Below are positions 29,156-36,669 of a DNA stretch of 64,000 nt, piece by piece. How positions within the stretch are numbered: position 1 is the stretch's first letter; each line of letters begins with the position of its first letter. The notes under the pieces were generated by a model that was given only the letters and a program-made list of their open reading frames with translations, did no database searches and had not been told where the DNA came from. The position numbers and the translations under genes were made by a program. Origin of the DNA: Desulfobulbus propionicus (GTDB lineage Bacteria > Desulfobacterota > Desulfobulbia > Desulfobulbales > Desulfobulbaceae); contig PDTC01000012.1 of NCBI GenBank assembly GCA_002748735.1, forward strand, positions 61,253 to 125,252, read 5' to 3'.

Positions 29156-29344
29156 TTATTTTTTTGGGAGATCAGACATCAGGGGCTCAATACCTGTACC
29201 ATTGCACAAAAGGCACTCTTCAACACTGAGTAAGAAGCGGCTCTCACCGCGAAACAGATTGACATGACCTGTTCCGCCACAGGTGGCGCAGGGCTGTGCT
29301 GCTGTTGCAGGATCCTGGTCAGATGATCGTTGTTTTTCGTGCAT
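29156..29344 (-). CDS. Small CxxCxGxG zinc-finger-like protein
   Basis: A 62-aa protein with two cysteine knuckles, CATCGGTGHV near residue 18 and CLLCNGTGIE near residue 44. Together these resemble one DnaJ-type zinc centre. An AGGAGG ribosome site supports the ATG at 29344. It might be a small RNA- or protein-binding zinc protein. No function is claimed. Confidence 0.65.
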   Translation of the reverse strand: MHEKQRSSDQDPATAAQPCATCGGTGHVNLFRGESRFLLSVEECLLCNGTGIEPLMSDLPKK

Positions 29345-29413
29345 AAGCTACGCCTCCTGTATCTCCTGACGCTTTTTCAAAACTCCGGCCACTGTCACAC
29401 TGCTGGCAAGCCT

Positions 29414-31882
29414 TCAACGATTGGGAGCATCCTTAAGTAAATACTGCAGCGCGGTCTGGCGCCTGGTCGTGTCCTGGTTGTGGACAGCCATGGCCAGAGC
29501 ACGCCGGGTACCGACAAAGAGTGCCAGCTTTTTGGCGCGGGTAAGCCCTGTGTACACCAGATTCCTGAACAGCATCCGGAAATGCTGGGTAAGCACCGGC
29601 AGAATCACTACGTCAAATTCAGACCCCTGGGATTTATGGACCGTTATGGCGTAGGCAAGATCCAGCTCGGTTATCTGTTCACGGCTGTATTCGACAAGCC
29701 GGTTATCGGTGGTGAAACGCACGGACAGACGCAGGTCAGAGGTGTTCACCGCTTCAATGGTACCGATGTCGCCGTTGAACACCTCAAGGTCATAGTTGTT
29801 TCGCCGATGGATCACTCGGTCACCTTGCCGAAATATCCGTTCACCCAGAGTCAGCTCAGCCCTGGCAGCGCTTGCCGGATTGACACTCTGCTGGAGAGTC
29901 CTGTTCAGGTTGGCCGTTCCCAGGCTGCCACGAATCATCGGCGAGAGGACCTGAATCTCGGCTCCGGGAAGATACTTGTGGACCCACTCGCCATAGCACC
30001 GCCGGACCACCTCCAGAGCGGTTAATCCATAGTACAGCGAAGACCATGGATGTACCTTTGCGGCAACCGCCAGCAACTCGTCTGCTGCAGAATCAGCGGT
30101 GACCAGCTGATTGAGCTCAACATGACGAAACTGCTCCGGCACCTGAAAACCAAAGGCCTCTGTACCATCCAGCGACTCCGGTTCAGCAGCAGCAACAAAG
30201 GGGTCGTCAAACAGGGCCTCGCGACTGGTAATATCGGCAAACTCCTGTTTTACCCGACTGATAAAGGCAAGCTGCGCCTGGGTCGCCTCATCAGAATCCA
30301 TAAAAAAACAGTCTGCCTGCCTCCAAATCTCGGGGTTCTTGAACGGTGAGCTCAGACGAGGGACAATACCCGCGTTGATATCGTGGGCAAAGCTGATAAT
30401 CTGGCTCTCCTGGGCCTGCCGAAAAATAGTGGTGAGACGATAACAGGGCAGGCAGCCGGAGGCGATAAGGTCGTTGAGCACATTACCGGCACCAACCGAC
30501 GGCAGTTGATCGCCATCCCCGATAAAGAGCAGGGACATCTCCAGGGGAACAGCCCTGAGCAGAGACGCCGTCAGGTTGATATCGAGCATTGAGGATTCAT
30601 CAACGATCAACAGGTCGCCCTGAAGGGGATTGGCATCATCTCGCTTAAAGCCGCTGCCCTGGTACTCCAGCAACCGATGGATGGTCCGGGCTTCGAGGCC
30701 GACAACCTCACTCATGCGCTGGGCAGCTCGTCCAGTTGGAGCAGCGAGCAGGACCCGAAGTTGCATAGCCCGCGCCAGGGCGACCAGCGCCCGGGTGGTG
30801 GTGGTTTTGCCGCAGCCCGGGCCGCCGGTGAGAATAGCGCATCGCTGACCGATGATACCCCGCACCGCTGTCGCCTGTTCCTCACTGAGCTGCATGCCTG
30901 TTTTTGTCCCGTAACGGACAAGCCAGCGCTCCACCCGGGCCGCATCAATATCGTGGCAGGCAACCGCCGCAGCGAGGCGCCGGGCTACATACTCCTCGTC
31001 ATAGAATAGACTTCGGGCATAATAGCAGCTCCTGGTGCCCTGCTCGTCGGGCAGCTCACGGACACGCAGCTGATGCTCTACTGCCAGGGTCTGGAGGTGA
31101 TCAGGGATGACAGCACCGGCATCAAAGCGGAGCAGCTCACCCACTTGGCTGATAATCTGCTCCTCGGTGAGGTAGCAGTGTCCCTGCTCCCGGGCAGCGC
31201 TCAGTACGTGGCGTATCCCGGCCTGAACCCGCTGCGAAGAGTTCTCGGCAAAACCAATGGAAAGGGCCACCTTATCGGCGGTAAAAAAACCAATGCCATA
31301 GAAATCCACAGCCAGCCGGTAAGGATTATCCATGATCAGGGCAATGGCGTTTTCCCCGTACTGCTTGAAGATGCGAACACTGAACAAGGTGGAAATACCA
31401 TGCGACTGGAGAAACATCATGACTTCGCGGATGGCACTGTGCTCGGCCCAGCCTGATCGTATGGAGGTGAGTTTTTTACTGGCAATGCCAGGGACCTCCA
31501 TAAGACGTTCAATGTCTTTTTCAAACACCTCCAGGGTCTGATCGCCAAAGTAACGAACAATGCGCTTCGCTGTTTTCGGACCAACTCCGGGTATCAACCC
31601 CGATCCCAGGTATTTTTCCAGGGCAGAGGCGCTGGCCGGTTTGAGCTCGATTGCCTGTTCAGCTCTGAACTGTCGACCATGACGAGGATGCACGGTCCAG
31701 GAGCCCTTAAATTCCATGGTGGCCCCGGCAAAGACCCGCGACTGATGGACGGTGACCACGGCCTGCTCACCAAAATCGCCAAAAGGGCTCACCTTGAGCA
31801 CAGACCAGCCATTGACCTCGTTATGATAGGTTACCCGGTCAACAATGCCACGTAATGTTTCCAGGACAAATGCTTTTTCCAC
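29414..31882 (-). CDS. recD2: RecD2-type ATP-dependent DNA helicase
   Basis: SF1B 5'-3' helicase found in bacteria without RecBCD partnership. The 822-aa product has the RecD2 N-terminal OB region (GIVDRVTYHNEVNGWSVLKV), tandem helix-hairpin-helix motifs (LIPGVGPKTAKRIV, VPGIASKKL), Walker A ILTGGPGCGKTTTTRAL, Walker B LLIVDESSMLD and the C-terminal UvrD-like motif AYAITVHKSQGSEFDVV. The GTG start lacks a clear ribosome site. Likely role in DNA repair or replication restart. Confidence 0.94.
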   Translation of the reverse strand: MEKAFVLETLRGIVDRVTYHNEVNGWSVLKVSPFGDFGEQAVVTVHQSRVFAGATMEFKGSWTVHPRHGRQFRAEQAIELKPASASALEKYLGSGLIPGVGPKTAKRIVRYFGDQTLEVFEKDIERLMEVPGIASKKLTSIRSGWAEHSAIREVMMFLQSHGISTLFSVRIFKQYGENAIALIMDNPYRLAVDFYGIGFFTADKVALSIGFAENSSQRVQAGIRHVLSAAREQGHCYLTEEQIISQVGELLRFDAGAVIPDHLQTLAVEHQLRVRELPDEQGTRSCYYARSLFYDEEYVARRLAAAVACHDIDAARVERWLVRYGTKTGMQLSEEQATAVRGIIGQRCAILTGGPGCGKTTTTRALVALARAMQLRVLLAAPTGRAAQRMSEVVGLEARTIHRLLEYQGSGFKRDDANPLQGDLLIVDESSMLDINLTASLLRAVPLEMSLLFIGDGDQLPSVGAGNVLNDLIASGCLPCYRLTTIFRQAQESQIISFAHDINAGIVPRLSSPFKNPEIWRQADCFFMDSDEATQAQLAFISRVKQEFADITSREALFDDPFVAAAEPESLDGTEAFGFQVPEQFRHVELNQLVTADSAADELLAVAAKVHPWSSLYYGLTALEVVRRCYGEWVHKYLPGAEIQVLSPMIRGSLGTANLNRTLQQSVNPASAARAELTLGERIFRQGDRVIHRRNNYDLEVFNGDIGTIEAVNTSDLRLSVRFTTDNRLVEYSREQITELDLAYAITVHKSQGSEFDVVILPVLTQHFRMLFRNLVYTGLTRAKKLALFVGTRRALAMAVHNQDTTRRQTALQYLLKDAPNR

Positions 31883-31977
31883 TGATATAGGCTATAGTAG
31901 GCGATATCACTTGTCAACCCGTGCTAGCCGAACACTGCACGAGCATAAAATATAAATAATTTCAAAATATTACACCC

Positions 31978-32346
31978 ATGAGCTTTCTTGAAGGCTTACT
32001 CTGGCTGTCTCTCAATATATATCATGAAGCGCGCAGTGAACCGGAAATCGGCAAGCTGGCCGTTGCCCACGTCACCTTGAACAGGGCAGTCGAAAAACAC
32101 AAGAGTGTAGAACAGGTGGTGACCGCGCCGTACCAGTTCAGCTGGACCTTTCAGCTGGATTCCTACCTGCCGACCAATCGTGTCGCCCTGGCCGACAGTG
32201 CCCGCATTGCCCTGAAGGCCATGACCACGGATGACTTTACCGAAGGTGCGACCTTTTACCACCATATAGACGTCCACCCCTCCTGGGCAGGCGAGATGAT
32301 CTTTGTGAAACAGTATGGTTCACACCGGTTCTACCGGGACGAATAA
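31978..32346 (+). CDS. SleB/CwlJ-like cell wall hydrolase domain protein
   Basis: A 122-aa Hydrolase_2 family protein. The catalytic Glu region is LNIYHEARSEPEIGKLAVAHVTLNRA, followed by YQFSWTF and ATFYHHIDVHPSWA. Homologues are lytic transglycosylases or amidases that open peptidoglycan. No signal peptide is visible, so export or a phage-type release route would be needed. No other phage genes are nearby. No ribosome site precedes the ATG. Confidence 0.8.
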   Translation: MSFLEGLLWLSLNIYHEARSEPEIGKLAVAHVTLNRAVEKHKSVEQVVTAPYQFSWTFQLDSYLPTNRVALADSARIALKAMTTDDFTEGATFYHHIDVHPSWAGEMIFVKQYGSHRFYRDE

Positions 32347-32462
32347 ACTACCCCGCCGCTTGCAGCGGGGGGAGTAGCCCCATAGCTTCGCAATAAAACT
32401 CCCTCAGTGAGCGATGTGCACACTCCAGAGCACTGATGCCGACCAAGCAACTTTGCACTTTT

Positions 32463-32930
32463 TTACCTGTGGTACTTGTGCCCGGCGGTAATGGAACAGG
32501 CCCTGTACAGCTGCTCGAGCAGAAGCAGGCGACTGAGTTCATGGGTAAAGGTCATCGGCGAAAGCGATAAACAAAAGTTGGCACGCTGCAGAACAGCGCT
32601 GCTCAATCCGAGATGACCGCCTATCAGGAAGCAGAGTTGCTGTACTCCCCGCTCCTCGAGATCTTTCAACATCTTTGCCAGCTCTTCAGATCCCATCATG
32701 GTGCCGCGTAAGTCTAGGGCAACCAGGTAATCTGCAGCTGCCGCCCGCTCCAGTAAAATGGCGCTGCCCGTGGCAATCACCTCCTGTGGCGGTGCGCTGT
32801 GCGCAGTGCGCTCTTTGAGTACAGGCATCTCCACGCTAAGATAGCGCCTCAGCCGGGTGGAGTAGTCAGTGATACCTTGGGCAAGATAACGCTCCCTGGT
32901 CTTGCCCAACAGAGGAATAAGCAGGTTCAT
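32463..32930 (-). CDS. rlmH: 23S rRNA (pseudouridine1915-N3)-methyltransferase RlmH
   Basis: SPOUT-class methyltransferase modifying pseudouridine 1915 in helix 69. The 155-aa product ends with the invariant C-terminal part FLIGGHLGLSSAVLQRANF, then LSRLLLLEQLYRACSITAG and KYHR. The SAM-binding trefoil knot lies here. Full length. It lies 7 nt from the YkgJ-family gene on the same strand. Confidence 0.95.
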   Translation of the reverse strand: MNLLIPLLGKTRERYLAQGITDYSTRLRRYLSVEMPVLKERTAHSAPPQEVIATGSAILLERAAAADYLVALDLRGTMMGSEELAKMLKDLEERGVQQLCFLIGGHLGLSSAVLQRANFCLSLSPMTFTHELSRLLLLEQLYRACSITAGHKYHR

Positions 32931-32937
32931 TGCTCCG

Positions 32938-33375
32938 TTACAGGCTTTTTGATCGATCCTCGATTATTTTTTGCTGCAAAATAGCGCCAAGCAGGCCACA
33001 GAAACGCAGATAGTCAAGTCGCTGGTTGATACCTGGACAAGATTCCCGGATGGTCAGAAAGTTAGCCTCATCGTCAAGGATACTCGGGTGCAGCGGCCAC
33101 TGTCGACATCGCCAGGGCCGGCCAGCATGTACGGTACAGCCGCAGGCATTATCATAAAAAATGCAGTGGCCGTTCACGGTTTGCATCTGCACCACCTGGC
33201 CGGTAATTCGCCAGTACTTCGCAGCGACCTCCTCACGGGGCAGGCCCAGGGCAGCAACCATGACTTCCTGGTCATTGGCATCAAGCGAAACCGTCGTTTC
33301 ACCATGACAGCAAAAGCCGCATCGGGTGCATTCAAAAATTTCCGAAACTTCCGGTATTGACATGTTTTCCTGCAT
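32938..33375 (-). CDS. YkgJ-family cysteine cluster protein
   Basis: Putative metal-binding protein of 145 aa with the CxxCgxCC arrangement FECTRCGFCCHGETTV at about residues 14-29 and further cysteines in CIFYDNACGCTVHAGRPWRCRQWPL. The family (UPF0153/CxxCxxCC) probably binds zinc or an Fe-S cluster; function unknown. Two nearby ATGs (33375 and 33363) both have AGGA-type ribosome sites. Same strand as rlmH and the YqgE gene. Confidence 0.85.
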   Translation of the reverse strand: MQENMSIPEVSEIFECTRCGFCCHGETTVSLDANDQEVMVAALGLPREEVAAKYWRITGQVVQMQTVNGHCIFYDNACGCTVHAGRPWRCRQWPLHPSILDDEANFLTIRESCPGINQRLDYLRFCGLLGAILQQKIIEDRSKSL

Positions 33376-33402
33376 GTTCCTGCTACCTGCTGCTCAACGT
33401 GC

Positions 33403-33957
33403 TCAGGCTGTTCCGGTCACGTTGCCGAAGAGGGCAATGTCAATACCGTATTGAAAAGCGGCCTTTTTCCACTTCAGCTCGTCTGGAGTGTGAAACAGGA
33501 TCTCCAGGTTACCGGGCACGATCAGCCAACTGTTATCAATCAACTCATGCTCGAGCTGCCCCGGTCCCCAGCCCGCGTATCCCAGCATAAAAAGATACTC
33601 TTCAGGGCCTCCGCCCCTGGCGATAGCTGCCAACAGGTTGGCATTACGGGAGAGGCGGATATCGTTGTCAATGGCCATGGCATACGGATCTTTTGCAGTT
33701 GGAGATCGATACAGGATAAATCCCGCCTCCATTTCCACCGGGCCACCGATATATACCGGGGGAAGCTGCCCTGCAGAGACCGAGATATTGATGCCCTGCA
33801 GCACTTCATGCATGGTAATTGCCGGATTGGGATTGTTGATCACCAGGCCCATGGCTCCCTCGGTATTATGGACGCACATGAAGATCACCTGTTCACGGAA
33901 CCGGGGATCCGGCATCTGTGGTGTTGAAAGAAGAAAATGTCCAATGAGGTTTTCCAT
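33403..33957 (-). CDS. YqgE/AlgH family protein
   Basis: Conserved 184-aa cytosolic protein of unknown biochemical role. Family hallmarks are GHFLLSTPQMPDPRFREQV near the start, GAMGLVINNP, VYIGGPV and MLGYAGWGPGQLEHEL. It forms a minus-strand group with the YkgJ gene and rlmH. Confidence 0.92.
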   Translation of the reverse strand: MENLIGHFLLSTPQMPDPRFREQVIFMCVHNTEGAMGLVINNPNPAITMHEVLQGINISVSAGQLPPVYIGGPVEMEAGFILYRSPTAKDPYAMAIDNDIRLSRNANLLAAIARGGGPEEYLFMLGYAGWGPGQLEHELIDNSWLIVPGNLEILFHTPDELKWKKAAFQYGIDIALFGNVTGTA

Positions 33958-34095
33958 GATTTTCCCTCGGTCTGACGTTCACAGCCATCTCCACTCTACA
34001 TTGCCAGGCGCAGGCCGTCAATGTGCTTGTCCTGCAGGCAGCTTATGGGTATAATTGCCGACGATCCACAACAAACATTGCACAGGCACTCACGC

Positions 34096-34308
34096 ATGAC
34101 GTCAACACCGCTTTCCAGCCATTCCAACAAGGTAAAAAAGGCACTGCTCTGGGTAGCAGAGGCTGTTCAGGAAAACCCCCAAAAAAAGCGGCAGGACCTG
34201 CTTCGCGAGGCAGAGCTGCGGTTTGACCTGACGCCCTCAGAATGTCAATTTCTTGAGAAAAATTTCACGGGGCCACCGCAAATGGCGGGATCCCAGACAG
34301 GGGATTAA
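34096..34308 (+). CDS. Hypothetical small helical protein
   Basis: About 70 codons from ATG 34096. The product is mostly helical and charged: KVKKALLWVAEAVQENPQKK, then RQDLLREAELRFDLTPSECQ. The second part looks like a small three-helix domain. No named family is recognised. The frame is open further upstream, but protein-like sequence begins at the ATG. Its end overlaps the stop of the convergent histidine kinase gene by 4 nt. Confidence 0.55.
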   Translation: MTSTPLSSHSNKVKKALLWVAEAVQENPQKKRQDLLREAELRFDLTPSECQFLEKNFTGPPQMAGSQTGD

Positions 34309-36122
34309 CCGGCAGCACTCGCCAGTTCAATCACCACTTCAGTGCCCTGCCCTGGCTGGCTCTCCATCCTCATGGAACCACCATGGTCGAGGATAATCTT
34401 CTGGCTGATGGCGAGCCCCAGGCCTGTACCATTCTGCTTTGTCGTGAAGTAAGGATAAAAGACCTGCTGTCTGGTTTGCTCATCCATGCCTTCGCCAGTA
34501 TCACCAACCCTGATCTCTATGCCTGTCGGGTTTGCCCGGGCGGAGATGGTCAGAAGCCCTCCGTCTGGCATGGCCTGCACCGCATTGAGCAGCAGGTTCA
34601 ACAGTACCTGTCCCAGGCGATCCCTGTCACCTGCGACTGGCGGTAAAAAATCTTCGGCTTCCATCTCCACGAGAATACCATGAGATGCCGCTTCTGGCTC
34701 AACCAGTTTAATGGCTCGGGACAGCACTTCGCGGATATCCAGAGATTTGAACTCCCGCACTGCTGGTTTGGTGAGGGTGAGAATATTTGTGATCGTTCTG
34801 TTCACCCGGTCAACCTCAGAGACGATAAGTGAGGCACGTTCCTTATCAGTATCACCTTCAGGTGCTTTGTCACGTAAGAGTACAGCCAGCCCCTTGATGG
34901 AACTCAACGGATTGCGGATCTCGTGGGCAACACCGCCTGCCATCCTGCCGATGGCGGCAAGGCGCTCCTGTTCGCGCATCTGTTGTTCGAGACTGCGTAC
35001 TTCACTGACATCGCTGACCAGTAGTACCTGTCCCTGATACCTGCCATCCTGATCCGCCATGGCCAAGCATCGACAAAGAAGCACCCGTTTTTTTCCCGTA
35101 CATTCTAGTGCGATTTCCTGCACCTCTCCCTGAGAAGTCTCAGGTCTCTGCTCCTTGAAAAGGCTGGCTAATAATGACGGCAGTACCTCTGAGGGAACCC
35201 TACCCAGGGCTTTATCACTGTTGACCCCCAAAATTTTTCCCATGGCCGCATTCCAGGTAACGATACGGCCAGCAACGTTGGTAGCGACAAGACCTTCCGG
35301 GATACGGGCGACAAGAAGGGAGGTGAACGCCTGAATATCATTGAGTGCCTTCTGTGAAACTTTGGAATGCTGCACCACTGACAAAGAAAACCAGCCGCCC
35401 AGGCCAACGAGGAGCATCGCCAGCGACAGCATGAGAATCTGTATGCGCAGTCTTGAAAGTGCCCTGTCAAAAGGCTGCATATCCAGACCTGTAACAACAA
35501 AATAGTTTTCCTTCTGCTGCCAATCCCGAAAACGTATCTTGGCGGGCAGGGTACCACCAAAGGACAAAATTTTTCCAAAAAGGTCTTCCAAATCAAACTT
35601 CGGCAGTCTGGAAGAAATCTGCTGGTACGGGACAAACGGTGCCATGGCCTGAAAAACTCTGCCACTTCCAACGGTACGTTCAATAGCATATCGCACCTTT
35701 TTATGTTCCTGGAACTGTGCCATCAAATGTTCACTCAAGGTCAACGTCTGGCCAATCTGTTGCTTGTCAGTGTGGGCGAAAACCGTGCCGTGAGCGTCAA
35801 TCACCGCAAGATACTCAACCTGGTCGTCTTCAGAGAGATGTTCAATAACCCGCTGGGCATGGACAGGCCAAGTGCTGCCATCCCACCGTCCTTCACGGAC
35901 GTCGTTGATATAAGAACTCCGCGTTCCTGACTGGAGAACGCGCATGAGCGTTGTTGCCTGCTGCAGCATGGCTGCGGTCATGAGTCGTTTTTCCAGGCGA
36001 TAATTGTGCAGGGCAAAGGTGGCGACAATGACGATCAGCAAAGCTGCTGCTGCTGCCAGCAGCCAGGGCGAACTCATGGCAAAGCGGTTCCATTGCCTCT
36101 TGGCAGACTGTGGTTCAGACAC
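34305..36122 (-). CDS. Membrane sensor histidine kinase with PAS domain
   Basis: Two-component sensor of 605 aa. Membrane segment 1 is near residues 19-38 and segment 2 near 235-255, with a periplasmic sensor region between them (VEYLAVIDAHGTVFAHTDKQ). A PAS domain then covers about residues 275-380, followed by the HisKA phosphoacceptor AGGVAHEIRNPLSSIKG and an HATPase domain with LGQVLLNLLLNAVQAMP, GDTGEGM and NGTGLGLAI. The layout resembles the ZraS/AtoS group that pairs with NtrC-type regulators. No response regulator is adjacent, so it is an orphan here; ligand unknown. Confidence 0.92.
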   Translation of the reverse strand: MSEPQSAKRQWNRFAMSSPWLLAAAAALLIVIVATFALHNYRLEKRLMTAAMLQQATTLMRVLQSGTRSSYINDVREGRWDGSTWPVHAQRVIEHLSEDDQVEYLAVIDAHGTVFAHTDKQQIGQTLTLSEHLMAQFQEHKKVRYAIERTVGSGRVFQAMAPFVPYQQISSRLPKFDLEDLFGKILSFGGTLPAKIRFRDWQQKENYFVVTGLDMQPFDRALSRLRIQILMLSLAMLLVGLGGWFSLSVVQHSKVSQKALNDIQAFTSLLVARIPEGLVATNVAGRIVTWNAAMGKILGVNSDKALGRVPSEVLPSLLASLFKEQRPETSQGEVQEIALECTGKKRVLLCRCLAMADQDGRYQGQVLLVSDVSEVRSLEQQMREQERLAAIGRMAGGVAHEIRNPLSSIKGLAVLLRDKAPEGDTDKERASLIVSEVDRVNRTITNILTLTKPAVREFKSLDIREVLSRAIKLVEPEAASHGILVEMEAEDFLPPVAGDRDRLGQVLLNLLLNAVQAMPDGGLLTISARANPTGIEIRVGDTGEGMDEQTRQQVFYPYFTTKQNGTGLGLAISQKIILDHGGSMRMESQPGQGTEVVIELASAAG

Positions 36123-36669
36123 ATTTCCCTCCCTGTTCAGCTAGGTCAAAGATAACCCTCTGCCACTATTTTACCCGGCTCCAATTCGCAGCAGGGAAAA
36201 AAAGTAACAGCCCTTGCTGAAACTTGTGGACACCGCAGACGAGAAAAACGAAAAAAATATATAAAAACAAAAAGTTACACAGAAAAATAAAAGCGGGCAC
36301 GTTTCTGGCAAAGTCGACGGCACAGGCAGTTCACACACACACATTGGCAAAAAACCTGACACCAATCATCAAAGACGAGGAGGAGCTAGAGTAGACCGCA
36401 GACAAGACCCTGGCCAAACAGACTTCCAGCCAGAAACAGAACAACATCGAGTAATCAGCAATCCGGGGGATGGATATACCCGCTACGGTGATCCCTCCCC
36501 TTGAGCAGAGTAAGCCCGGGGTGATCAAGAAGGGGAAGTCTCCTGATCACCCCGGACTTTTTCCCAGTGGGCACCCCGGTGTACTGATCTGTTCACCGCG
36601 CATATATACCGAGGATACTCATTGCTCACAGATGAGCAACCGGACGAACAAGTGCCTCTCGCTAACGTC
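36123..36669. other. Long intergenic region between priA and the histidine kinase
   Basis: This stretch of 547 nt has no supported gene. It holds the histidine-kinase upstream region, AT-rich near 36230-36300, and a strong hairpin at 36516-36555. Minus-strand frames at 36171-36528 are Cys/Phe/Ser-rich and look random. Confidence 0.45.
36516..36560 (+). terminator. Strong hairpin with T-tract between priA and the histidine kinase
   Basis: CCGGGGTGATCA at 36516-36527 pairs perfectly with TGATCACCCCGG at 36544-36555, then ACTTTTT follows on the plus strand. The T-tract faces plus-strand transcription although both flanking genes are leftward. It may end an unseen plus-strand transcript, or act on the priA message as a stabilising hairpin. 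Confidence 0.6.

Noticed and set aside
31978-32346. SleB-like hydrolase as evidence for a prophage
   Set aside because: No capsid, terminase, integrase or att-like repeats nearby; a lone hydrolase is not enough.
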